From Oceanobacter sp. (lineage in GTDB: Bacteria > Pseudomonadota > Gammaproteobacteria > Pseudomonadales > Oceanobacteraceae), in the NCBI GenBank assembly GCA_002733645.1, contig NVWL01000047.1, positions 1 through 64,000 of the forward strand: a stretch of DNA of 64,000 nt. Direction: 5' to 3'. The notes under the pieces are model-generated. The model searched no databases. It was not told where the DNA came from and saw only the letters and a list, made by a program, of their open reading frames with translations. Position numbers and translations under genes: made by a program. This document shows, piece after piece, positions 36,858 through 45,500 of the stretch. The stretch's first letter is position 1. The number at the start of each line of letters is the position of its first letter.

Positions 36858-38009
36858 ATGAATACCCTAGCTTCTTTCTCTGATATTGGCCTAAACACTG
36901 AATTTCCTGTTAACGAACAATGCCAATACCTGAATCACGCTGCCGTCGCGCCGTGGCCTGAAAGTGCTCGAAAAGCCGTTGCCCAATTTGCGCAAGAGAA
37001 CACCCAGCTAGGCTCCGCCAACTACATGCAATGGCTCAATATTGAAGCTCAATTGCGAAGTAACTTAGCATCGCTTGTTGGTGCATCGGTCGATTCCATT
37101 GCCTTCGTTAAGAATACATCGGAGGCATTATCCTTTGTGGCGTACGGTATCGACTGGCAGCCCGGCGATGTGGTGATTATTTCGGACGAAGAATTTCCTT
37201 CTAACAGGATTGTTTGGGAGTCACTCGCCAGCAAGGGCGTGATCGTTAACGCGGTGAGTTTAAATGGGGAAACCCCAGAGCAGCATATACTCGACGCAAT
37301 AGCACAAGGCGCTCGCCTGCTTTCCATTTCCGCAATTCAATACGCCAGCGGCACACGTATGGACTTAACCAAACTCGGACAAGCCTGTCGTGACAATGGC
37401 GTGCTGTTTTGCGTGGATGCTATTCAAGCCATCGGTGCGGTTCAATTTGACGTAAACAAATGCCAGTGTGATTTCGCCATGGCTGACGGCCATAAATGGA
37501 TGCTTGGCCCAGAAGGCTTAGGGCTTTTTTATGTGCGCCCAGAAGTGATGAATCAGCTCAGCCTAAACGAATATGGCTGGCACATGATTGAACACATGGG
37601 TGATTACAGTCGCAAAGATTGGGAAATAGCAAAAACCGCCCGCCGCTTTGAGTGCGGCAGCCCCAATCTACTTGCCGCACATGCACTAAAAGCCGGTACC
37701 GACCTATTGTTAAACATCGGCATGGACAAAGTAGAAGCCGCTATATCCGCACGTGTGAATTACCTAGCCAGCGAACTCACCAGCGCAGGTGCAAAATTGC
37801 TCACACCACACCATAGCCTTGGTCGCTCCGGTATCATCACATTTGATACCAATGGGCATAATCCTGTAGAGATTTGGCAAACGCTAATGAAAGACGGCGT
37901 TATAGGCATGCATCGCGGCGGCGGGATTCGCTACTCCCCGCATTGCCATACGCCGCAAGCGGCATTGGATACCGCTGTAGAGAAAGTAGCGAGGCTGTGT
38001 GGGTGGTGA
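36858..38009 (+). CDS. Class V aminotransferase-fold PLP enzyme
   Basis: A 383-residue PLP-dependent enzyme of the NifS/isopenicillin N epimerase branch. The Schiff-base lysine is Lys213 in ADGHKWMLGPEG and the PLP-pyridine Asp is Asp187 in FCVDAIQAIGA. The N-terminus has the family phrase LNHAAVAPWP. No cysteine at the SufS active-site position is evident, so cysteine desulfurase activity is not supported; an aminotransferase, lyase or epimerase role is more likely. It stands alone on the plus strand with no cofactor partner nearby; the substrate is unknown. Confidence 0.85.
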   Translation: MNTLASFSDIGLNTEFPVNEQCQYLNHAAVAPWPESARKAVAQFAQENTQLGSANYMQWLNIEAQLRSNLASLVGASVDSIAFVKNTSEALSFVAYGIDWQPGDVVIISDEEFPSNRIVWESLASKGVIVNAVSLNGETPEQHILDAIAQGARLLSISAIQYASGTRMDLTKLGQACRDNGVLFCVDAIQAIGAVQFDVNKCQCDFAMADGHKWMLGPEGLGLFYVRPEVMNQLSLNEYGWHMIEHMGDYSRKDWEIAKTARRFECGSPNLLAAHALKAGTDLLLNIGMDKVEAAISARVNYLASELTSAGAKLLTPHHSLGRSGIITFDTNGHNPVEIWQTLMKDGVIGMHRGGGIRYSPHCHTPQAALDTAVEKVARLCGW

Positions 38010-38035
38010 GATTCGAGGGCTAACGGAGGTTTAGC

Positions 38036-38401
38036 TTAAGCCGCAAGCTGCTTATCTAAATAGTTGATGATGTCATTCGACTCATACAACCACTTAACGC
38101 TATCGCCCTCTTCAATTCGCAAGCAAGGCACCTTCACTCGGCCACCTTCGGTTTCTAGCGTTGTACGGTTCTGATCGTGTTTAATATCACGTAATTCAAG
38201 ATCAACATTCAAGCGGTGAATTGCGCGACGAGTTTTCACACAAAACGGACACGCTGTTAACTGATACAAAGACAAGCTCTTGGCCTTAGCTTGAACGGCA
38301 GTTTGTTCAGCCTCACTGCGCTTAACTTGCTTGGGCTTTGTCAGCCAACTAATAAACACAATGATATAACCTAAACCGTTTCTTAATGCTTTAATCAACA
38401 T
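38036..38401 (-). CDS. Membrane-anchored glutaredoxin-like protein
   Basis: A 121-residue protein with an N-terminal hydrophobic anchor (about 9-21), a charged linker to residue 40, and a glutaredoxin/GST-N domain. The active-site motif is CPFC (Cys51, Cys54), and the cis-proline motif VPCLRI follows at about 96-101. It probably reduces disulfides or binds glutathione at the inner face of the membrane. It converges with the aminotransferase gene and shares the minus strand with the MAPEG gene upstream. Confidence 0.88.
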   Translation of the reverse strand: MLIKALRNGLGYIIVFISWLTKPKQVKRSEAEQTAVQAKAKSLSLYQLTACPFCVKTRRAIHRLNVDLELRDIKHDQNRTTLETEGGRVKVPCLRIEEGDSVKWLYESNDIINYLDKQLAA

Positions 38402-38506
38402 GCTTGCACGACCTATCTCAACTGAATTGATTGAGTAAAAATGAGGACAGGATTGTATCGGGTTGAAGGAGATAATTAAACAGCAGAGACGCCAACGGCA
38501 ATTACG

Positions 38507-38914
38507 CTAACTGAAAAGATAATCCGAAACCAGTAGCCCCCACATACCCAGAACAGCTAAAAAATTGATCGTAAACACTGCCCCCCGCAACCTGATATTT
38601 GAAGTAAAAACCTGCACGCCACTATGTACAAGCCGACCACCAACAAACACCCAAGCCAACCATAGATACGCCGAGTGATAGTTAACACCTGACGAAATAA
38701 GCAATACACAAATCGCGTAGAAAAAAAGCGGCCATTCAAATTGATTAGAGAGATTCGCACTAACTTTGGACTCTAACGCCCCAAAAGGATTACTTCCGTC
38801 TACACGAGCACCAACTCCCCATACATTTGGAGCCCTCACTACCGTGAGTGCCACATACAGAAATGCAGTCAATGTGATATGCGCAAACATGGGGAGTAAT
38901 AATGGGCTATACAT
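38507..38914 (-). CDS. MAPEG family membrane protein
   Basis: A 135-residue four-helix protein of the MAPEG family (membrane-associated proteins in eicosanoid and glutathione metabolism). The typical phrase VRAPNVWGVGARVDGSNP lies in the first loop, and NQFEWPLFFYAICVL opens the second helix. Bacterial members often have glutathione transferase or peroxidase-like activity; the nearby glutaredoxin-like gene fits a thiol or membrane-detoxification theme. The substrate is unknown. Confidence 0.85.
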   Translation of the reverse strand: MYSPLLLPMFAHITLTAFLYVALTVVRAPNVWGVGARVDGSNPFGALESKVSANLSNQFEWPLFFYAICVLLISSGVNYHSAYLWLAWVFVGGRLVHSGVQVFTSNIRLRGAVFTINFLAVLGMWGLLVSDYLFS

Positions 38915-38942
38915 TGTTAAATAAAGTCATTTTCAAAAACCT

Positions 38943-39314
38943 CTACTTCCAAAGATCTTCATCTAGATAGACAAATGATGATTCACTATCCGCTCGGCTC
39001 TTAATCTCTTTGAAATTTATTATATCGCCGACTTGAATATCAAGGCATTCTTTCGCTTTAACTACATATCCTTTAAGGGTTGTGGCGGAGAAGCGCTTTA
39101 ATGTTGTATCGAATCCACCTGCTCTGCCACGGATGTGCACTCTTTCTTCATTGCAGCTAACGCGAACCACCTCATCTTCCAGCACCCAAATTTCTGACGG
39201 ATAAAATATTGACCAAAGCATCGCTATTAACAGTGCGGATACAAAAACAAATATTATCGGCAGCCTCTTTAGTTTTGTAAGTTCAGGAGGTGCTTGTTTT
39301 TTAAATCTGTGCAA
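38943..39314 (-). CDS. Hypothetical single-helix membrane protein
   Basis: A 123-residue protein not recognised. A basic N-terminus (HRFKKQAPPELTKLKRLP) precedes one membrane helix at about 19-37, and the rest is a small predicted beta-rich periplasmic domain with two Cys (VSCNEE and KECLD). Stop and start are clear, and codon use looks similar to neighbours. The 143-base gap to the next gene has only a repeated ATCTCTAACAAAA phrase. No function can be inferred. Confidence 0.55.
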   Translation of the reverse strand: MHRFKKQAPPELTKLKRLPIIFVFVSALLIAMLWSIFYPSEIWVLEDEVVRVSCNEERVHIRGRAGGFDTTLKRFSATTLKGYVVKAKECLDIQVGDIINFKEIKSRADSESSFVYLDEDLWK

Positions 39315-39457
39315 TTACTTTATTCCTTGTAATATCCTGACATTTTTCAAACTTAAACCAAGTGCATATGCTGACTGCATTTTTTGTTAGAGATAAAATC
39401 CTGCAAACATTGCGGTATTCGACCGGCGTTCCTTGCCAGCCTAGATAAAGGGTAAAC

Positions 39458-41077
39458 TTAAAGCCTTGGTAATTTAGGTGGCACCTTGTGTCTGATTTTG
39501 TTAGAGATAACGACCTTTTCAATCTCTACTTTTTGTGTACTGTCTGAGATCAAGTAAGCACGCCAGATAACACTACCTGAATTAGCAAGCCAGTATAAGC
39601 TAGTGCTATCAAGCTCCTGCGCGGAATTTGCTTCGGATCCATTCGTTTGAGTAGTCGTAAGCCACGCCCCTGCTTGATAATATTTCCAGGTAGCACCATT
39701 ATCTAAAGAAAGCTGATAAACAACCTCACCTTCATTATTAGGCCCTAGCACCTCCGAAAAGCTTTTTATTGGCGTTGTAAAATTAAATGGATCTATGGAT
39801 TGAACATAAGGCCTCGAATCTGAGTACTGAGATAAGTACAACTTATTTTGCTCATAGGCCCATGGGTTACTTCCCGGTACAATGCCATCATTTGAAACAT
39901 AAATATCCAACAATCCGTCATTATTAAAATCGGCTGATGTAGCGCCGTGAGACTGCCCTAAATCTCCCGGTATGTCTTTGGCAACAAAGCCAGTTAACCC
40001 ATCACCAAAGAAGAGTTTATTCTGGCCGTTACATGCTAAGTAAAGATCCATATTGCCATCGTTGTTAAAGTCTTTTGAAATCACATCCTTAGAAAAACCA
40101 TTAACCTGTGGTAGAAAAGTACTGATAAAATTACCGTAACCATCACCTAGGTACAGTTCGTCTTGATTCGGGCCATTGGCGATATAAACATCCACATTGC
40201 CATCATTATTAAAGTCTGCAGCTGCCACAGCAAATGACTGCAATAGGTATCCGTGACCAAAACTTGTAGGGAAGCTACCTTGGCCATCACCTAGGTACAC
40301 CTTGTTGCTATTTACATTTGTATTTCCGTTTCCATTAAAATCAAACCCAGTCACATACAAATCTAAATTACCGTCGTTATTAAAATCAGCAACAGCAGAA
40401 TCTGTCGAGTTATAGAAATCACTTTGCAATACCTGCTCAGTAAAAGACCCTGTACCATCACCTAAATAAAACTTATTTAGGCCAACAGAACCACCCATAG
40501 ATAAATTAGTGACGTACAAATCCATGTTGCCGTCATTATTGAAGTCACCAGCACTGGCTGAATACGTTGCCCCTCCAATATCTCCCGGAATAATACTTGC
40601 AGTAAATGTCCCGTTTCCATTATTCAAATACACGTAGTTTTGCTGCATCCCGCCAATGGAGACAGTGTAGATATCAAGGTGGCCATCATTATTGAAGTCA
40701 GCCGACACCGCATTAAAAGCGCGTTCCGGGAAGCTACTCGGGGCAAACGAGCCAATACCATCACCAAAATACAACTTAGGGCTCCACAAAGCCGAGAAAA
40801 TATCTATGGTGTTGTCATTATTGAAATCGCCGAATATTGCATACTTCGACGGATAGGTATCACCGGGAATGTTGTTTTCAACAAAATTTAGCTGCAACTG
40901 TGCAAGGCTTTGTTCAATATCAGTAGCATCAACATCAGATTCAATATAGTTGGCCGCATTATTAAAATTGTACGTTTTTTCACTCCCCAATGAGGCTGCA
41001 ACGTCAACGGCCATAAAACAGGGCACTGACAATACCATGGTAAACAAATTGGTTATCTTACAATTTTTACGATACAT
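39458..41077 (-). CDS. Seven-repeat FG-GAP/VCBS propeller protein
   Basis: A 539-residue secreted protein with an N-terminal signal sequence (about 8-29). Seven copies of the calcium-loop phrase DFNNDxxxDxY begin near residues 84, 127, 178, 231, 288, 336 and 383, alternating with (Y/F)xGDGxGxF phrases. This is the FG-GAP/VCBS pattern of a seven-bladed beta-propeller with Asp/Asn calcium sites, as in integrin alpha chains and bacterial adhesins or surface sugar-binding proteins. The last 120 residues form a separate C-terminal domain. AGGAGT precedes the ATG. The upstream 70 bases and first five codons are duplicated 1.2 kb away. The ligand is unknown. Confidence 0.85.
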   Translation of the reverse strand: MYRKNCKITNLFTMVLSVPCFMAVDVAASLGSEKTYNFNNAANYIESDVDATDIEQSLAQLQLNFVENNIPGDTYPSKYAIFGDFNNDNTIDIFSALWSPKLYFGDGIGSFAPSSFPERAFNAVSADFNNDGHLDIYTVSIGGMQQNYVYLNNGNGTFTASIIPGDIGGATYSASAGDFNNDGNMDLYVTNLSMGGSVGLNKFYLGDGTGSFTEQVLQSDFYNSTDSAVADFNNDGNLDLYVTGFDFNGNGNTNVNSNKVYLGDGQGSFPTSFGHGYLLQSFAVAAADFNNDGNVDVYIANGPNQDELYLGDGYGNFISTFLPQVNGFSKDVISKDFNNDGNMDLYLACNGQNKLFFGDGLTGFVAKDIPGDLGQSHGATSADFNNDGLLDIYVSNDGIVPGSNPWAYEQNKLYLSQYSDSRPYVQSIDPFNFTTPIKSFSEVLGPNNEGEVVYQLSLDNGATWKYYQAGAWLTTTQTNGSEANSAQELDSTSLYWLANSGSVIWRAYLISDSTQKVEIEKVVISNKIRHKVPPKLPRL

Positions 41078-41160
41078 GTTTGATACTCCTATTTCTGATG
41101 ATGGATACGCTAAAGTGAAATACTTATAGACTCTCGAACAACTGGGACAGTCTGCTAAGT
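41061..41160. repeat. Direct repeat copy A (leader and first codons of the propeller gene)
   Basis: About 100 bases closely matching 42283-42385 in the same orientation. Shared phrases include caatttttacgatacatg, ttgatactcctatt, ctgatgatgg and acaactgggacagtc. This copy holds the functional start of the FG-GAP gene (MYRKNC...). Confidence 0.85.
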
Positions 41161-41163
41161 AAT

Positions 41164-41236
41164 AAGAATGCCTGATTTTTACACAAGGTCAATTCTGATA
41201 GCCTAAAGCATGAAATATGTATCAGGAGGCATTCTT
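41164..41236. repeat. Imperfect inverted repeat at the truncated transposase
   Basis: Arms aagaatgcctgat (41164-41176) and atcaggaggcattctt (41221-41236) pair except for three extra bases in the right arm. The pair sits just upstream of a REP-associated transposase fragment, where such elements are expected, and may be a relic of its REP/BIME sequences. Confidence 0.55.
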
Positions 41237-41245
41237 GTATCTAGA

Positions 41246-41377
41246 ATGGTGACTAAACCAAGGAAGGAACTGATCTCGCTTAAAACGCACTACTACCACT
41301 GCTTATCTCGCTGTACTCGAAAAGCATTTTTATGCGATAAGATTCAAGTGGCCGTAACTTCCCCCCAAAGAAGCTGA
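41246..41377 (+). pseudogene. Truncated REP-associated tyrosine (Y1) transposase
   Basis: A 43-codon open frame too short for usual gene calls. It reads MVTKPRKELISLK, then THYYHCLSRCTRKAFLCD, which is the N-terminal signature of one RAYT (TnpA_REP, IS200-like) family, normally written YYHCVSRCVRRAFLCG. After that the frame leaves the family and stops at 41375. The HUH motif and catalytic Tyr would lie downstream and are missing, so the gene is a remnant. It lies between the propeller gene and the toxin gene on the opposite strand. Confidence 0.75.
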
Positions 41378-41577
41378 ATTGAGAATCTACGAACCTGCCC
41401 CATCGAATCTCAATTTAGAAACTCTTCGTCTGTCATGGCCACTATTTCAGACCGAGAAATCGACTTGATCTTTATTGGCTCAATACCTATCACTTTACTT
41501 CCTTGTGTTTAAGATCGGCGTTTACTTTATTGGGGTAGCCTTCGTGTGCCGCAGGCGCATAATCTTAATAGCATTTG

Positions 41578-41877
41578 TTAAGCTTCACTGTCGGGTAATA
41601 CCAAAAGTCGTTCACTGCGCCACACTCGAATAATTTGGATTGATTTAGAATCAAGCATATAAACTATTCTATAGGGCGGATGAATAATTTCACGAATATG
41701 TGGCTCGTCAAATTCAGGGACAACTCTGCCAAGTTGCGGGTTATCCGGCAGTGATTCGACACGCTCAAAAATTTCGGTTAAATGTCTGCTGCCAACTTCA
41801 GGAACTTCTTGTTCGTTGTAATAAGCCTGAACCTCTTTAAGATCCTCAAGAGCAGAATTAGAAAAACTGATCTTCAT
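41578..41877 (-). CDS. ParE/RelE-family toxin
   Basis: A 99-residue type II toxin. The RelE/ParE fold is recognisable from MKISFSNSALEDLKEVQAYY, FERVESLPDNPQLGRVVPEF and the C-terminal YRIVYMLDSKSIQIIRVWRSER. It begins directly after the antitoxin stop, the usual antitoxin-toxin order. Members either cut mRNA at the ribosome (RelE) or poison DNA gyrase (ParE); the Pxx-GR-V-PE segment is closer to ParE, but I cannot decide. The stop codon lies in GCTTAACAAATGC, which resembles the left end of the attC-like site at 46430-46500. Confidence 0.88.
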   Translation of the reverse strand: MKISFSNSALEDLKEVQAYYNEQEVPEVGSRHLTEIFERVESLPDNPQLGRVVPEFDEPHIREIIHPPYRIVYMLDSKSIQIIRVWRSERLLVLPDSEA

Positions 41878-42147
41878 TTAAGAGAGGCCAAGCGATTTTT
41901 TTGCGTCTTTAAGTGAAACAGTATTACCTTCTTTGATGTCCATAAGTCCTTGGGCAACCGCTTTAACAAAGGCCAGTTCTTCCGCAGTTTTTTCGTATTC
42001 TTCAAGACCTTGAACGACAGCAACTCCACGCCCACGGCTAGTGAGCAGCACTGGGCGGTGCGTGTCTTTGGTCTGATTGATGATTTTGCCTGGATTCACC
42101 TTAAGATCAGACAGAGGGACGATATCTTCTGAGAACTTGGTATGCAT
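41878..42147 (-). CDS. Phd/YefM-family antitoxin
   Basis: An 89-residue antitoxin of the Phd/YefM family with MHTKFSEDIVPLSDLKVNPGKIINQ (DNA-binding N-terminal half) and RPVLLTSRGRGVAVVQGLEEYE. Its C-terminal tail should wrap the toxin. The frame opens at a GTG (42159), but the ATG at 42147 has GAGGTG upstream and is the likely start. Palindromic operator-like sites lie just upstream. The module is flanked by a transposase remnant on one side and a duplicated segment on the other, so it may have arrived by transfer. Confidence 0.9.
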   Translation of the reverse strand: MHTKFSEDIVPLSDLKVNPGKIINQTKDTHRPVLLTSRGRGVAVVQGLEEYEKTAEELAFVKAVAQGLMDIKEGNTVSLKDAKKSLGLS

Positions 42148-42164
42148 ATGACACCTCACAAAGT

Positions 42165-42196
42165 AACAGGTCTATTTATAGCACCTGTTAACAGGT
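42165..42196 (-). promoter_or_regulatory. Operator/promoter of the toxin-antitoxin module
   Basis: A 14-base perfect palindrome acctgttaacaggt (42183-42196) is followed by a half-site aacaggt at 42165-42171. On the minus strand TATAAA between them resembles a -10 box. Antitoxin binding here would repress the operon, as known for Phd and YefM. Confidence 0.65.
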
Positions 42197-42282
42197 CTTG
42201 TAAAGTGGAGCCTAACGCCCGAATTTGGTGTTTACTGAAAGGAGGTACATGAAAGCCTATGGACAGTCAGCCCAAAAGTCTC

Positions 42283-42385
42283 AATTTTTACGATACATGC
42301 TTGATACTCCTATTACTGATGATGGGCAGACTAAGGATAAATACTCATAGATTCTTGAAGAACAACTGGGACAGTCATCCTAAGT
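42283..42385. repeat. Direct repeat copy B (dead leader of the propeller gene)
   Basis: The second copy of the 41061-41160 segment, same orientation, with scattered substitutions and a few extra bases. Its start codon now reads MYRKN then TGA, so no protein follows. Between the copies lie the transposase remnant and the toxin-antitoxin module. The rest of the 42148-42551 gap holds gggtaacagtcagatc-like phrases but no gene. Confidence 0.85.
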
Positions 42386-42499
42386 AGCTCAAATTTAAAC
42401 TGACAGATACCGCTTAAAAAACGGGTAACAGTCAGATCAAGTCTGAGCTACTACAGTCTATATATGTCCATTTATCACCTTAGTGGCACTCGACTCTAA

Positions 42500-42541
42500 C
42501 CCCTTGAGACCCCTTGAATTCTAAGACCCCTTGAATCCTAG
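42500..42541. repeat. Three short tandem repeats around CCCCTTGA
   Basis: The phrase ccccttga occurs three times in 42 bases (aaccccttga, gaccccttgaattcta, gaccccttgaatccta), ending 10 bases before the NTPase stop. Similar G-rich phrases ending in agagtcgagtgccacta are, from memory, common near REP-associated transposases; that link is not proven here. Confidence 0.6.
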
Positions 42542-42551
42542 TGATAAATTG

Positions 42552-45500
42552 TTATCTGCTTTCCAGAAAATCTCTCTTCTTCTCACTTTCGATGTGGCCA
42601 ATCTTATAGTCGATTTGCTTTTCCACGTAGGCTTTGTGATTAATAAGTTTGACAGACGTGAAGATCGACGCAAGTTTTATTAAGAACTCTTTTTCCTTTT
42701 CCAAAATTGGCACACGGCTTCCAGACCATGATCGCGTTGTAAACTCATAATCTAACTTTATGAAGTGATCTAATTCATCATCTAATGCAATAAACTCTCG
42801 AACCATATCTATTCTAAAGTCCTCCCTCATGCCGCTCGCTACGCAAAACAGAAAATGGATATATTCAAAATTTTCACAGTGTTTTTTCATACTGTGAATA
42901 AGAAACGCTTCCTGCCGATCTGTATAATCATCTTCTCTTGCATCTTTTGATTTTTCAAATAGTTTTACGAATATATTGTCATGCCCAATATACGATTCCT
43001 TTTCTTTCTCAAAAATGCATAAAGCATATGCTTCTACGTCCGATAAATAAGTTTCCATTTTCCATAGAAATTTCATATCCGGCATATTTGTGTAACTTGA
43101 AGGCCACCGCTCACGGCTATAAATTTTATCTACGACAAGCTCTAGTATTTTGCAGTTTTCAGTATAAAGAATCTCTAGTGTTTTTCCCGCATAGTCAAAG
43201 TGATTATCGAAGTCGATCATAACCAGATATGCCTCAACAACAATTTCCTTATCTGTCCCGTATAGCTCCATCAGTCTTTTATTGGTTGAAGAATACGGAT
43301 TGAAGATGTGATCCAGAGGTCGGACAAAACCAAGCTCTTTGGTAGATTCATATTTATCCAGCATAATACGAGTAACCTTACAGAAAACTGATTCGTCTAC
43401 TGTTATATATTTTTCCAAGAAATCAATACCGAACAAATACTCCCAGCTGTCAAGGCTTGTGATAAGTGTAAGTAAGTTTTTTAAGCCTTCTTCGTTTATA
43501 CCTTCGTCTGGTAACGCAGAATAACAGGCTAAAAGCCAGTGCCTTTTCCACTTAAACTCCTTAGAGTTGATAAGCGTAAACACATCCTTAGAAGGATTAT
43601 TTCTCACTAACTCAGTAATAAATATATAGGTATTTAGTTCAAAAATATCGTCATATTCTAAGTAAATGGAAGTGTACGCAAAAAACTTATCTTTGTGTTT
43701 TTCAGCAACAACATTAAATACAATGCGCATCCCTTCGCCAATTGAGTAGCTTCTATCCCTGCCAGTTAACGAGTCATGCAGGATGGCAGCTTGATCTAAA
43801 AACGCACGGAATTTATCTTTATTCGTATCTTCAAAATAAGCTGCTATTTCATCAAATCTATACTTCTTGTACTCTTCATAATCTATTTCGAGCATTTTTC
43901 TCTCTGCTCGATCTTCGAGTAGCAGATCAGAAAGCCGAAGAATTTCATTATCGAAATCAGTTTTCCACGATTCAGGGTAATCGACTGAGATGGAGTCTAA
44001 CCGCTCACAAAGATCTTTAACTAAAAAGCAGTGGGATATTTTATTCTTATCGAATTTCGCTATTAGATACTCTTCTATAGCAGGCAAGTCGGCCTTTGCC
44101 ATCTCTTCACTTTCATAGCCAAGCCTGCTTATATATTCTTTAATGACCTCAAATGCATAGCCGGATACCGGCTCATCCAACATCAATAAAGAAAGATGCA
44201 ATATCAATTTCTTCCGTATCGGATCTAGATACTCATCAGGGGATAATCTAAAGGTGATAATGTTTATTACATCACCCCGCCAAATGTGCTCTCTGTGTTC
44301 GATAGGCAAGAAAGATTTGGCCACTAGAATAAAGAGCCTTGAATATAGATAATTATCCTTTGTGCTCATCCTTTCTATAAGTAAATCTACCAATGTACTC
44401 TGTATGGAGTAAGCATATTTCCAATCGTCAGGCTTAAACGCATAATCATCAGCGAAGAGTTTAATAACTTGCCCCAATAAGTCTGGATATTTTTCAAGAT
44501 AATCACAAATAAGATTCGTTGATATATTCAATTCGCTTTCGCCAATATATCGAATCTTGCAGAGGATGCTTAGAATTAAATCCTCAGTGTTACTTTTTGA
44601 TTCTTCAAATGTGACCTTTTCCCAACCGTCAGAATGCTTGGGTGTATTTTCTATAATCTCGTTTGTGAACGTTAAAGCACTGGTTGGCAACGCAAACCAG
44701 AACGCATCCAAAAAAACTAAAATTTCATCTCTATTGCTAGACGACAACAATTCTTCGTATATTGTCGTCACTTCCTGCCTAATATCGGCGATGATTGCCC
44801 TTTGATCGAATGCTCTTATTACTGGGTTAAGTGCATCCGCAATTGCGCCCTTAAATCTTGGGAAGATATTTTTTACTATCGTGGAGAAGGATATTGTTTT
44901 TTTATGGAATACAGCCGAATAGAATAAATAGGTAGAAAGCACCTGATCAGACATTCGTACCACTTCATCTTCATACAAATCTACGATCTCTAGCTTATGA
45001 AGATGTTTAACATGATCCCAAAATTCTGATCCCTGAATGCCAAATAGATCACGCACAATACTCATTTGAACTTCGTTCAGCTTGTCAATTTTTCTGAATA
45101 GCGAAATTGCGCATGCCGTTAGTAAAAGATTAGGATTGCCTATGATCTCTTTGACACCATCGTTATTTCCAAAATAGTCATCATATAAGGTGGCTACATT
45201 TTGGATCGATCGTATGCTTTGTTTTTCAATAGCAACTCTTGCTGCCATTATTGCCAATCTAGCATTACCGTCAGCTATATCCTGTATCCTTTGCTGATAC
45301 TCGAAATTCTTTATGTCGAATAATTCTTCTAGTAAGTTTTTTATCTGATCGTTTGATAGCTTATTTACCACCAACTTATTTATAGCTGTGACTTTATTTG
45401 CTTTTTCAACTACAGAATCAACTGCGTAATCCCTAACTGTCGCCACCATTCGGTAATTTCTAGATGCGTCATATTCATTTAAATAATGTAGCAAGTAGTC

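Noticed and set aside
39301-39522. 73-codon minus-strand frame between the hypothetical membrane gene and the propeller gene
   Set aside because: It overlaps the 3' end of the propeller gene and the start of the next gene, has no ribosome-binding site, and shows no recognisable features.
42210-42235. Second attC-like core (gcctaacgccc) upstream of the antitoxin
   Set aside because: One half resembles an attC end, but no complementary partner core is found within about 150 bases on either side.
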